Source of the DNA: Lindgomyces ingoldianus
Taxonomy: Eukaryota; Ascomycota; Dothideomycetes; Pleosporales; Lindgomycetaceae
NCBI RefSeq assembly: GCF_010093535.1
Contig: NW_022985201.1
Coordinates: 395,145-459,144 of the forward strand
DNA length: 64,000 bases
Reading direction: 5' to 3'
Shown: piece by piece, positions 44,601 through 57,100 of the stretch
Position numbering within the stretch: the first letter of the stretch is position 1
Layout of the letters: the number at the start of each line of letters is the position of its first letter
Program-made: the position numbers and the translations under genes
The notes under the pieces: generated by a model
What the model saw: only the letters and a program-made list of their open reading frames with translations
What the model was told of the DNA's origin: nothing
Database searches by the model: none

Positions 44601-47600
44601 AAATCTGCGTTGCAGGTAGTTGTCTAGATAGTCCTTAACTAGCCTAAGCTGCTCTAGAGACATGCTGTATAGCAAGCTGCTTAATAAGGTGTTCTTTGCT
44701 ATTAGCTTAATATTATAGTTAACGCTAAGTTAGTGCAGCAGCAGTTTATCTAAGTCTCTTTTTAAGAAGTAAGCTAGCGTAGCTCTAGCGTACGCAGGGG
44801 ATAGTAACTTCTTAAGCATTAGCTGTTAGAGCTTATCTTTAGGATTAACTATTATAGGTGCTTAGCAGTTCTTAATTAGTTAATTAACTTTATAAACGCT
44901 AATATATCTAATTACAACATCTCTGCGCCTTATGTGTAGCATAAACGCAGCAGCGTTAATTATGTTTACCTCTAGCCCTGCCTTAGCAAGTGCTTTTCTA
45001 AAGACAGCTAGTTAACATTAGCGCGCTTAATTAGCACTAAAAAGTATTAGTTAAAAATTAAGTTACTTTTTTATTTTTTTTAAGTTTTACTACTAATTAT
45101 GCTTCTAAGTTAATTAAAGTTAGTATTAATTAATTTTTAATATCTTTATAAACTTATCTTATTAGTTAGTGTCTGCTTAATAAGATTAGTTAATCTGTAA
45201 AGACATGCTACATGTAGAGACAATAATATTACGCTTGTAGTCCTATGTTTAATTATTATTTAGCTACTAAATTAATTATTCCTTATAGTTAATCTAGACA
45301 CTAGCCTTTTTAAAAACTTTATAGCCTATAATTAAGTTATAATAGCTTATGTTATAGAGAATAAAAAGTGTAGGCAGCTAGTAGCTATTAATTACTAGAT
45401 CTGTGTAAAAGTACTTGTCTACCTGTCTATTTAGTTAATTATTATATCCTGTAATAAGAATAGACTTAATGCTAAGCATCTTAGGCTATAGGTGCTTCTA
45501 GATTGTCTGCAGGTGTTACAGGTAGATTAGATTATAGCTGCTAGCCCTTATGTTAATAAGACTATTTAAGCGTACAGTAATTCCTCTAGCAGAGACATAG
45601 CAGGGCAGTATAAAAAGCTTGCTGCTAAATAGCAGCTTATATAGCTTCTGCGCTAGCGCTTTATTTATTAACTTTAAAGAGAAAACTTTCTTTAGAGTAA
45701 GTCTTTTTTTAATTTACTATTCTTACTAAAGCTTATAGCGTTTAGCTTTTACACTGCTTCTATAGCCTTACTTTTAGCGCAGGTGTAAGAGCAGTTATAA
45801 CTTATATGTCCTAGCTAATAGCATAAGTAGCAGGTTATAGCATCCTTTATTAAAGCTGCCTACACTTAGGGTGTTACTAGAGTTGTTAGAGCAGTAGTAG
45901 TAGCAGCAGGTTAAAGAATGTTCTAACGCGTAAGCTTCTTTTAACTTCTCTGTACACATTGTGCGCTTAACTCTGCAGTAGACCTTTACAGTAAGAAGAA
46001 TATCTAGTAGGCTTACTCTATATAATTAAAGAAGCTAACTATTAGGTTATTATAGTAAGTTTTTATATATACTTAAAGCTAACTTAATAAAGTGTTATAA
46101 ATTTTATCTTTCTACTGCTTAAGCAGTAGCTTAGCTTTATTTATAAGGTACATAAACTAAGCTTTAAAGTTTTTAAAATTCTAAAATAGCTTTATCTTAA
46201 GCTAGTAAAGCTTAGTTTTAGCTTTTATTTACTAGTTAGTATTTTTAAAGTTTTTTTTTAAAAAGCTTATAATATCTTTAGTTATTACTAGCTTACTTTA
46301 CTACTTTTAGGCTTTAAAGTAAGAAACTAGTTAACCTAGCACTTAACTACTTACTTTACTTTTAGTATAGTGTACTTAAGTGTTTTTTTTCTTTATAAGG
46401 TTACTATCTATAGGTATAAAGTAGTTTATATTATAAAGTAGCTTACTTATTAGAAGGTCTTTTTAGTAGTTAAATTTAACATTATTTTTACTTATAAACC
46501 TAGGCAGATTCTTTGCTTTAGCTAATAGTTTTAGCCTAGCTTCCTAGCTTATAGTACTAATATAAAAAAAGTTAGGCGTTCTTAGTGTAGCTAGGTTAAA
46601 TTATAGTTGCTTTCTTAGTGTAGTTAGTGTAAGTGTGCCTCTTAGCACTTAATAAGCTCTATCTAAAAAAAATAATTAGTTATACACTAGTATAGTAGTA
46701 GCTTTAAGTCTTTTAACTTTATTCTTATAATTAGCTAGGCATTTAAAAGTTTTATTTAGTAAGCTTTAAAGCTTCTATAGCTTCTTACTAACTTTTACTT
46801 GCTTAGCTTCTACTATATTAACTACTTTAGTAAAAGTATTAGTATAGTTTTAATAAGCTTATACTTTTAATAACTACTATAGTAGCTTATTTACTATAAC
46901 TATGTAATCTGCAGCTATAAAGTTTAGTAAGTCTAGGTAGAGGCTAATTAAATTATAATTAGTAGTACCTTAAGTAATAGCCTCTATTTAGAATAATAGT
47001 GCTTTCTTAGCTTACTAAGCGCGCACGCGCGCAGTCTTAATAGCGTAGTCCTTTTTAAACACATTATTAGTGTAAAACTAGGCCTAGCATAGTAGCGTCC
47101 TTAGTTTAAGTGTATAGGCGTTGCTAGTAGGCTAGGTAGTAAGATTAACATGTATTTTAATCTTTAATAGCTTTTTTATTTTAGTGCTCTTAGCTTTTTC
47201 CCTCTACTCTAGGGTCTAGCAGTCTGCAGAGGTATAGTGTAGTGTGAGCCCTGGGTCTAGTGACGGTGGGGCTGATAGTTGATTAGTGGTGGGTTTGTAC
47301 GTAGGTTTATACAGAGCCTGCAGCTCTCTTCGCGTCATTGCGGTGGTAGTTAGTATAGTAGGCCCCCCCCTACAGTTAATTTAAACTAGAGCAGCAGCGC
47401 TTCTAGCTTAGAGCTCTTTAATAAAGTGCAATAATCTAATTATTACTTAGTGTTGCTTTTATAGTTGCCTAGCCTAACTAGGGCTTTAAAGCAGATAGCT
47501 ATTATTAATAAACTAAGGCTTAGCCTAGTTATACTAGCAGATCTATCTAAGTAAGAGTTAGTTAGTAGATTAAGCTCTTAGAGCTAACTGCATAGTAGAC

Positions 47601-47650
47601 CTAGATATTATGTTACTATCCTCTAGCTAAATAAAATAATTTTAGTGTAA
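41623..47650 (-). pseudogene. RIP-inactivated gag-pol of element M
   Basis: Minus strand. The reverse transcriptase reads LLFRLYNSFITF, then AYFNNILIYLDN near 44.21-44.24 kb, with both catalytic Asp now Asn, then QHK and KVL. The connection motif FLGFCNFYCAFLKDYS at about 43.95-44.0 kb is still perfect and places it in Ty3/gypsy. The C-terminal end near 41.78-41.9 kb (NADRFLGAPHKVRDFY-like) resembles the chromodomain-adjacent tail of fungal gypsy elements. It runs almost to the LTR, leaving no room for an extra 3' ORF. Confidence 0.85.
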
Positions 47651-47925
47651 TATAATAATAAGCACTATTTCTACTACTGTATAAAGCTAGGGAAGTAAGG
47701 TAGAGTAGGTTAGCTCTATTTTAGCTACACTAAGATAAAGAGGAGAAAGAGAGCTTTAAGAGCAGCTCTACAGAAGAAGTGCTTATAGCGCTAAGGCGCT
47801 AGCAAGGACGCTAGCGCTAAGCAAACTAATAGCGTTGCGCTAGTCGCACCCTCTATATCCTAATTAGCTGCACGGGCAGCTCGTCATGTGACGCGCGACA
47901 GAGCTCTCTGCGTAGGACCGTCACA
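47651..47925 (-). repeat. 5' LTR of element M
   Basis: 275 bp. The inner start is heavily changed (TATAATAATAAGCAC for TGTGATGACAAGCAC); the outer end is intact (GGACCGTCACA). Confidence 0.9.
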
Positions 47926-47930
47926 GCTAT

Positions 47931-49365
47931 TATAACATTAAAATTAACTAAAAAGCACTTAATGCTTTGCCTTCTAATAACTATATTAATAATTAGCTGC
48001 CTACTGTTTATGTAACTAAAAAAGAGTTGTTAGCTACTCTAGATAATGTTAATATAAACCTAGTGTTTAATACCTGCGCTAATACTGTTTATAAGCATAA
48101 TGTTAATCTGCTATCTAATTCTAGTACTACTACTAGTGCAACTAATAACTATTAATAAAGTGTTATAAGTGCACTTAAAATACTTAATTAGGGTGTAAGT
48201 AAATCTTACACTCCTTTTAGTGTATAACACTTATAGCTGCCTAGTACTAAGCGCTTAACAGTTAGCTCTAGCATAGGTTGTAGTGTTCTGTTGTGTTCTA
48301 TAGCTAGTATCTATTCTAACACCTTAAAACAAAGTAACGTAACTAGCTATTATAAAAGCTTAGTAATAAAAGACATAGAATTAAAAAGTTAGAAGATTCT
48401 AATTATAAAATTTAAGACCTTATAATAGCATATCTAGAGGACAACTAATTAGACGTACCTTTTTATAGCCTCTATAAGACAGACTCCTCTGTCTAAATTT
48501 AGAAGCTATAAGCTACTGCTAAGCCTAGCGTTTCTATTTTTATTTTTATGTAAAGTAGTAAAGTTTATTTAGCTACACTTATAAGAAATTAATTATCTAT
48601 TCTATATCTAGCATTTTATTTGCTATAAAGATAGATAGTTTACACACTACCTATAGTTCTGTTTTACTGCATTTAACACTCTTCTCTGCTAAAAGTCTAC
48701 TACTAATGTAGGTTTTTATGTTAAAAAAATTTTTAGTAATAAAAACATTATAGTTAAGTTAATATAAAAGGAGTTTAATTAGCTAGATAGTAGCTAGTGT
48801 TTAATTAATTTTATTATAAAGCTTATAGCTAACATTTATAAGACTTAATCTTATTAAGTATAAAAAAAGTGTTAAAAGTAATAGTTTATTTATTACCTAT
48901 CTATTACTTTTACATTACATGTTTGCTAAAATTAATAAAGTGCGCTAACTACGCTGTCTAACTTTATTTGTTATGTTCTTTACTATAGATTAACATTAGC
49001 ATAATCTATTGCGCTTTATGCTAAGGTTCTTAGAGTAGAAGGCTGCAGACTTAAAGTAACGCGTTTACTTTACTTCTAATTTTATCTAAAACAATCTTTA
49101 TATTATAGTGTATTATTTTAATAAGTAATTTTAGCTTTTTAAAACTTATGTTCTAACTTCTAAGTTTAACATAACTAACTTTTAGAATTAGTATAAGTAG
49201 TAAGGCTAAAGTAGTACATATAATTATAGCCTATACTACTGCAAAGGAGTACTAAATCTAGATTTAAAGTTAGGCAATAATGCAACTAATTTTAATATTG
49301 CCTGCATAGCAGCATACTAGGGGTGTTATATATTAGCAATGCACCTAGAGCTGAATCTACAGTAG
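47931..49365 (+). pseudogene. Unrecognised decayed coding-like region
   Basis: The plus strand shows long protein-like runs separated by TAA/TAG, for example LPTVYVTKKELLATLDNVN near 48.0 kb and NTCANTVYKHNVNLLSNSS just after. A second run with SSSIGC and SNVTSYYKSLVIKDIELKS follows near 48.25-48.4 kb. This is compatible with a RIPped gene or transposon ORF, but I recognise no family. It is the continuation of 40446-41347 across the M insertion. A short inverted repeat, GTGTTATAAGTG against CACTTAT, lies near 48.16-48.23 kb. Confidence 0.3.
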
Positions 49366-49952
49366 TGTTACGGTCTACAGTTGGACCAACGTAACTCCAC
49401 TACAGGTACTCCACAATCTAGCTAGGTTGGGGCAGGGCTCGCTTACAGACTAATTGGAAGATACAGAAGCAGCGCAGCTGCCTGCAGTTATAGAAGAATG
49501 CATTATCTAATAAGAAGGCAGGCTGCAAGTCTAACGAGTCTAAGAGAGCTTATAGAGCTGCACTTAGCAGACTTGCATAAACTTGCCTAACTTGTTCTTA
49601 GCACCCCTAAATATGTATATAGTTTTAACCTTAAATAACCTTTAAAAAAGTGTGTTTAATGTTTAGTTTATTTTTTATATAGACTAAGTAGCATTCTAGC
49701 TTTTTAAAGAGCTACAATACTATTTATATATCTTGCAACATATATACCTCTAATTCTGTCTAACAAGACTGTTTAACCTAGCTACTATACTGCTACTATA
49801 GGGACAAACTATAATCTAGTTACTCTACCTGCCTTTATTAGCCTAATAGCTGTTACGTGGGACTGTACACCCTATTGCTAGCCCCTTCCTTCTGTTTTAC
49901 TACCTAAGGAACAACATTAACTTAAGTGCTTTCTAAAGTAAGAATTATAACA
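49366..49952 (+). repeat. 5' LTR of fragment G
   Basis: It aligns with the inverse of solo LTR F. A 47-codon frame from LTR base 2 ends EECII with TAA at 49508-49510, matching F's EECVV-stop. Confidence 0.85.
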
Positions 49953-50373
49953 TTAAACACTCTACCTCTTAAAAAGTATAACTACTTAATATAACCTTAA
50001 TTCTAACATAGCTTACATAGCCTTATTAGGATTAACAGAAGTTCTAACAGCTAATAAAGAAGTCCTAGCAGAACAGATTAATAGCATCTATGATAACATT
50101 AAAAAACTCTAGTAGATTAGTAATAAAATAAATAAACTAATTAGTTTTTATAAAGAAGTAAAAAAATTACGCTAAAAAGTAGCAGAATTTAATAACTAAC
50201 TTACACTAATAAATCTTTAGTTAGCTATAAGCTTTGTAAACTAAATACACATGTTATAAGTAGAGCTAGCTAAACTTTAGAATATCTTAACTAAGAAAGT
50301 AAGCATTGCAGCTAAAAAGACTTTATAACTAGCCTTTTTAAAGCCTTTTAAAGAATTACCTAAAGACCTCTAC

Positions 50374-50574
50374 TGTAAGGCCGGATGTCCCAGAACGGGC
50401 CAGTATGGCCTCACCTGACCTGTTTGGAGGTTGTATGACCTGTGCTTTGTATATAAGCATAAATCCTAACAAGTAAAGCTTAGCAGCAATTTATCTCTCT
50501 TATAATACACTCCTATCTTTCTCTAAAAGCTTGCTCTTAGTGCTATTTATGCTACCTACTATCCTATCTTTACA
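50374..50574 (+). repeat. 5' LTR of element H
   Basis: 201 bp. The outer start is intact (GCCGGATGTCCC); the inner end is RIPped. A TATATAA box lies at 50450-50456. Confidence 0.9.
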
Positions 50575-50755
50575 TTTAAATTGCTCTACAAGCCAGCATA
50601 CTGCTTAAGGGCAACATTCCTATGTAATAGTGTTAAAGCAAAACACTAGAGGAGAATTAGATGCAACTAGCGCTTAAAGACTACCTAAAAAGCTAGCTAA
50701 AACTACTGCTTTTAGTAATACTTAACTAGAGTTAACACTAATGCAGAGAGAAATA

Positions 50756-51855
50756 ACGTACTTTATAGGCGAGTTGCTCACACACCTAAGTCGCTTACTT
50801 TTGCCAAGACCCCACTAAACCACCCTTCCTACACTAATGCATTCCCCATAACACTACTTAGACGCGCTAAAAGAATGTTAGATACAGCTTATGCTCTAAG
50901 CTTTTAAATAAAACATAAAACTCTTAAAGAAATGTGCTATAGCTATATATAAAGTCTTATAAAAAATAATAAATAACTATAGCGCTAGACAACCTTTATA
51001 AGCTAATTCTACAGCTAAATTATAAAGGCTAGGTAATAAAAAAAAGCAAGTAATTATTAAGACTATACTTAAGCTATATGCGCAAGGAATTTCCCCTTAG
51101 ATAGCATTTATAGCTAATATAGCTAATTCTTTACGCGCTAAGCATAATCTAGGCTATGTTTATATAAACTAGCCTAGTATGTTTGTAAAGTGTTATTTAG
51201 AGCTTAAAGTAATGTTTAAGTGTAAGTACAACTATAAAAAAGCTCTCTATAAGAGTCTTAAAGTAATTTAGAGCAGGTTTAGCCTTATAGAGAATATTAA
51301 AGCTAAGTATAGCATCTAAGATAATAACATGTACAACTTTAGTAAAATAAGGTTTATAATTAGCTAAATATCTCTTAACTATACTTATGCTTAAAACTTT
51401 ACTTTAAGCTTTAAATAACACTTTATAAACATACTAGGCTAGTTTATGTAAACATAGCCTAAATTACACTTAGCGTGTAAAGAATTAGCTATATTAGCTA
51501 TAAATGCTATCTAAGAGGAAATTCCTTGCGTATATAGCTTAAGTATAGTCTTAATAATTACCTGCTTTTTTTTATTACCTAGCCTTTATAATTTAGCTAT
51601 AGAATTAGCTTATAAAGGTTATCTAGTGCTGTAGTTATTTATTATCTTTTATAAAACTTTATATATAGCTATAGCATATTTCTTTAAAAGTTTTATGTCT
51701 TATTTAAAAGCTTAGAGTATAAGCTATATCTAACATTCTTTTAGCGCGTCTAAGTAGTGTTGTAGGGAATGTATTAGTGTAGGAAGGGTAGTTTAGTAGG
51801 GTCTTGGCAAAAGTAAGCAACTTAGGTGTGTGAGCAACTCGCCTATAAAGTACGT
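50756..51855. mobile_element. MITE2: palindromic Fot1-like miniature element in H
   Basis: 1100 bp. The TIRs begin ACGTACTTTATAGGCGAG with TA on both sides (50754-50755 and 51856-51857). Two arms of about 450 bp are inverted copies of each other. Same family as MITE1; inserted in the gag region of H. No coding capacity is seen. Confidence 0.88.
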
Positions 51856-52338
51856 TAGAGCAAAAGATAAGTAAAAAAAATAATAAAATTCTTTATAAAT
51901 TAGGCTTGTTAAGCTATCTAGAAGGTGTTTAAGGCCTAGAAGGGGTTAAAAGGGCTAGTGCAGGACTAAGCAACGCACAGTCCACCCCCGCAAATTAGGC
52001 TTTAGCAGAAGCCTGCGCCTAGCTGTAAGAGCAGCAGGAAGCGTAAGAACTAGCTAAGATAATAAAAATCTGTTATTAATTTAAAGCAGGCAATATAAAC
52101 GCGCTTAACAAGTTGCTAACTAAAGTATTAAATATTATTATACTAAAACTTACCTAAGACTAAGCAAACCTACTGCGTCCTAAACTGCTACACTAATATA
52201 AAAAAAAACAGGGCAGACTACAACTAGTAGTGTAAGGATAATAAAGACTATTACTAAAAAAGTCTATTAAGCTTTACTTAAGAATTATAGAAGATCTCTT
52301 TTAGCCTATAATATGTTAATAAGACACTATAATTACTA

Positions 52339-54188
52339 ACGTATTCCACCACCGAACCCGCTAAACCACCGAACCCGACAAAATCTCTTAGCATTGCAAA
52401 CACCACGTACAAAACTCTAATTTTATTCACAACTAAATAAAGAACCTATGTACAATGTGCTTACATCTAATTCTAGTGCTTCTTCTTTATCCTTTTTGCA
52501 CGTACAAGCGTTGTGCTTAGTCTCCCCACAGTTCCCACAGCGCTGCAGAGCTGGTTAGGCTCTTTCTTAATTACCACTACTACAAGCCTTCTTTAACTGC
52601 TAAGCTACTACAGACGCCTTAGCAGCTACCTGCGCTGCTGCAGTCCTATACTCTATTGTGCTACCTTGCTAGATCTGCTTTCTTTTACGCCTTTTACGCT
52701 TAGTTATGTCTGCTAATTACTTTTTAAGCTCTTGTACACGCGCCTTTATAAGTATATTTCTATATAGCATCTCCTTAGCTTTTTTTATAAGCTGTAAAAA
52801 GCTTTTTTATGCTGTTATTAGTAATTATACAAAGAAATTATGTACAAGCTTTAATTATAATCTAAATTTATATAAATTACTTAGGGTTGTTAATTACTAT
52901 AGCGTTTCTAGTAGGGGTCCTAGTAGTAGGGTACACAGCTGCACATTAAGACAATTAAAGACTACCTGCGCGTTAATAAGAACTAGTCTAGATGCCTTAA
53001 AAGCCTTTTTATAATTATTATACATAAAAATGTCTAAAAACGTGTCTTTAAAGGCTAAAAGAAAGTGTTCTTTATTAACATGCTGCACACGTTAGCGTGC
53101 TAAGTCTTATATGCGCTAAGAGTACTTAAGCTTTAACAGCAAGAAGCACACTACATTAAGTAGCTAGAGGATATGTAATAAATGCGCAGGCATATAGAGT
53201 GTAAGGATCTTTTGTATAAAGTAATAATTCTTAAAATTCTAGTTTAGGTAGCTTTTATAGCTATCTAGTATAAGCAGCTTATATACCCCTACTTAACGCG
53301 TCTTTATATACTTATTAAAGTGCTTTAACTACTTAAGACTAAGTGTATTATTTATTTAGCTATTCTTAGAGACTAATAGCTTCTAATTACGTAGTATTAA
53401 TGTCTCTTTGTACTAGGCAGAGATGTGGACATGTCCTTTGTAGATAATAAATAGCAGGGTAGCGTAGCTAGCAGCGCAGATGCTCTAGATTACAGTAACC
53501 TATTCCTAGTTACCTAGCTGTGTAAGGACAGGCCTTATACATCTTTTTAAACCTGTAATAACTTTTATAGTGCTAATTATGCCTATTTAAAAGCTAGTTT
53601 TATTAAAGTTGTAGATATTGTTATTATAAACACTATATTTTACTATTATGTCTTATATAAGCTTAAACTACTTTATAATTAACTCTAGGTCTTTTTAGAG
53701 TATTCTTTAGTAGTCCTTTACTTAATTAAACACTATCTTAAGCTTCTCTGTATAAGACATAAACTGTGTAGGCTAGTTTGTCTTTACTAGTGTTCTACTA
53801 CACATAGCTAATAGTCTGTTTGCTATATCTACTACCTTACACAGCTAGGGCGCTAATCCTTGCAAATTAAGGTTAAGAATATATTATATAATTGTCTACT
53901 CTTTAGTTGCAGTAAGTTTCTAGTAATTTAGTTATATAGTAGGTTAAAACATAATTCTGTTAAGCTAAGTAGTAAGCTGCTAATAAGGCATGTTAAAAGC
54001 TGCTACAGCTTGTTGTACGCGTTTAAATTAGCGTAAGTAGTAGGCCTAGAGCGCAAGGATAATTCTGCCTTCTTGCTAAGTTAGTATAGTCTTGTGTTGT
54101 TTAGACATCGCGTCTTGTATGTGGTGTTTGCAATGCTAAGAGATTTTGTCAGGTTCAGTAGTTTAGCGGGTTCGGTGGTGGAATACGT
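52339..54188 (-). mobile_element. Fot1/pogo-type DNA transposon O, nested in H
   Basis: 1850 bp. The TIRs are over 55 bp, beginning ACGTATTCCACCACC with repeated CCACCGAACCCG blocks; TA flanks at 52337-52338 and 54189-54190. The transposase remnant is on the minus strand. Inserted in gag of H. Confidence 0.92.
52897..53330 (-). pseudogene. DDE transposase remnant of element O (catalytic and C-terminal part)
   Basis: The minus strand near 53.13-53.33 kb reads VGVYKLLILDSYKSYL, then LTLYMPAHLLHILQLLNVV. These correspond to the YRLLILDGHGSH and C-MPAHSSH-LLQPLDV blocks of Fot1/pogo transposases, so the first catalytic-type Asp is still present. A 63-residue frame (53088-52897) follows: MQHVNKEHFLLAFKDTF, then SRLVLINAQVVFNCLNVQL. 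It matches the conserved C-terminal block of the family (GLVP, then a LDVQLRTP-like end). The product is inactive. Confidence 0.82.
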
Positions 54189-57100
54189 TATAAAAGATAC
54201 ACTGCACCTATTGAAAGCTTATTAACTTATTATAGTTACTAATATAGTAAGATCTTAAAAACAAGATGCTTAATACATTAGGTACTTTAGCAGAATAAAA
54301 AAGAGTAGCTTATAACACTATAAAAAACTATAAATAATAACTTAATTAGTCTTTAACTAAACTTCTAGCCTACCTTAGGCTATTATAGACTAAAGTTAAT
54401 AAAAAAAGCCTAGATAGAATAATAATAGACTTTAGTAGTGCACTATCTAACAAGATTAAGCGTAATCTAATGTATATCCTACAAAGTAAGCAAGAGACGC
54501 TAGCTTAGGTAGAAGAGCAGAGCAACATATCCTACTGCTGCCTGCAGAAGGGAAAAGGGCTAAAGTTAAAAGAGAAGGGAACACAAAAGCGTTCTACTTT
54601 ACCTTTAGCTAATAAGGACCTAAAGAAGCCTAAAAAAATAATAAAAAAAGCCTTTAAGCTAAAAAAAAGCTAAAAAAAGGTAAAAATTTAATAAAATAAA
54701 AGTTACTTACTAAAATTATAAGCAGCTAGGTTATATTTCCCTAGATTATTCTATAAAAGATAAAAATAAAAACAAGTCTAATAAGAATAAGTAGAAGAGA
54801 AAAGAGTAGAGCTAAAAAAACTAAGCTTTTTTTTTCTAGCCTATATTACTTTAGTAAGTAATAAAAAGAAGCTTAAAAACCTTTAAGACTTATTATACTT
54901 AAAAGAGTTATATTTATTATTAGTAATAGTAAGCATAAAGTTATTAGAAGACCTTTAGACTGTAGTAAACAAAGAAGCTTAATTAAACATCTTATCTACT
55001 ATAATAGCTAAAGAGCAGAATTTTAAGATTAAGCCTCTACTAGGTATCTTTCTAAAGGCACTTAATAGATTAAACTTTACTGTCTACAGCTTTACAGTTG
55101 TAAATGTAAAGATTATAAACTCCTAAGAAAAAGTTTAGACTTATAAAGTGCTATTTATAGTAATAGACCTAAAAAGACCCCTAATATATTTAAGTTTACT
55201 TTAGATTAATTAGTTTAATCTAAAGCTAAACTTTTATATAAGACATATATTATTTAAGGGCGTAAAGGACTATAGTATGCTAAAGTATGCTAAAGTAGCT
55301 TTAGAAGACGCAGCAGAGTTTAAGCAAACTATATAAAGTTCTAATACAGATGTCTACGTCTACAGTGTGCTGTCTAATAACACTAAAGATTCTTTAGGAC
55401 CTATAAAGCTTAAGTTAAAACTAGAGTATAAAAAATATACAAACATAGTTAAGTCTAATAAAATGTTAGAAGTACTACTGCATAGCCTACAGAATCTAGC
55501 TATTAAGCTAGAAAAAGGGACAAAGCCTTCTTACTAACTACTATATAACTTATTAGAGTATAAGTTACAGCATCTTTATAAATATATTAATAATTATCTG
55601 CAAAAAAAGTAGATTTAAAGGTCTAAGTCTTTTATAAAAGCTCTAATCTTATTTATAAAGAAGAAAAATAAAGGGTTAAAGCTTTATGTAAATTATAAAG
55701 GCCTAAACTAAATTATAATAAAAAATTATTACTTACTACTACTTATCTTAGAATCTCTTAAAAGACTTAGAAAGGCAAAGTAGTATATAAAGCTAAATAT
55801 CTATAATGTGTACTATATATTATGTATTTATAAAAAAGATAAGTAGAAGATAGCATTCTAGACTTAATATAGTTATTTTAAGTACTAAGTTATGCTTTTT
55901 AGTCTTACTAATACTTTTATAGCTTTCTAGGCTTATATTAACTAGACTCTAGCAGGGTTAGTTAATATAACATGTATTATGTACCTTAACAATATTCTAG
56001 TCTATTCTAACACAGAAAAGAAACAAGCTATTTATATTAAAAAGTGCTGTAAAGATTATGTAAAGTAAAGCTTTTTTTAAAACTTAGTAAGTGTAAATTT
56101 TACACATAGAAGACTAAGTACCTAAGGTACATAGTTTATCTAAAAAGAGTTAAAGTTAACTCTTTAAAAATTAAGACAATCTAGGAGTAGCTAATGCTAA
56201 AAACTATTTAGGATATTTATGTTTTTTATAGGGTTTATAAACTACTATAAGCAGTTTATTACTAAGTTCTTTTTAATTACCCTACCCCTTACTAAGCTAA
56301 CCTAGAAGGGCCTAGATGTAGTAAAGAGTAGTTAAAAGTAAAAGTAGAAAGAAAGTTAAAAGCTTAATATTAGTCTTAAAAGTAAAGCAGCTTTCTAAAA
56401 GCTTTAAAACTTATTTCTTAAAGTTTCTATATTAGCTTATTTTAATGCTAATAAGAAAACTAAAGTAAAGGTTAACACCTTAAAGGGCGTAATCTATAGC
56501 ATTTTAAGCTAATTAGTCTTAGATAAGACTAAAAGGGCTTAATAAAGGCTAATTAGCTTCTTCTTAAAAAAGATAAGTAAAGCTAAGTATAATTATAATA
56601 CTTATAATAAAAAGTTACTTACTATTAATAAAAGTTTAGCATATTAGCAACATTACTTTTAAGGTCTACTGTTTAAACTTTTTACAGACTATAATAATTT
56701 TTGCTAGTTTATAGAAACTAAAACTTTAAACTACTAGCAGGTCTAAGCCTATAAAAGGATAACAGAATATAATTTTATTATTACACACTATCTAGAGAAG
56801 CTAAACCTAGCAGATAGACTCTTAAAAAGACCTAACTATATTAAAGAGTTATAATAGCCTTTCTAAAAAGGGAATACAGCATATGTAATAAACATGTGCA
56901 ACCTCTTAAATTAATAAGATTATAATAAAAAATTAATAGTTACAGCTATTACACGTTCTTAAAAATTTTTAGGCTTAGCTAAGAACTACTTTAAAAAAAA
57001 TAAAGGCTAAAACAGCTAGATCTTAAAAGAGCTATAAGTAAAGAACTAAAGAAAGACAACAATAAAAACTTTATATTAGGTATTAAAGAAGACTATAATA

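Larger units (their letters stand above)
41348..47925 (-). mobile_element. Ty3/gypsy retrotransposon M
   Basis: 6578 bp. The LTRs are 275 bp (41348-41622 and 47651-47925) in TGTGATGAC...GTCACA form, with the right copy RIPped at its start. The duplication is GCTAT (41343-41347 and 47926-47930). The minus-strand polypurine tract AAAAGAGGGTAA lies next to the left LTR. A different family from A-D and H. Confidence 0.93.

Noticed and set aside
52706..53014. 102-codon plus-strand ORF inside element O
   Set aside because: It overlaps the recognisable minus-strand transposase frame and has no domain. Shadow.
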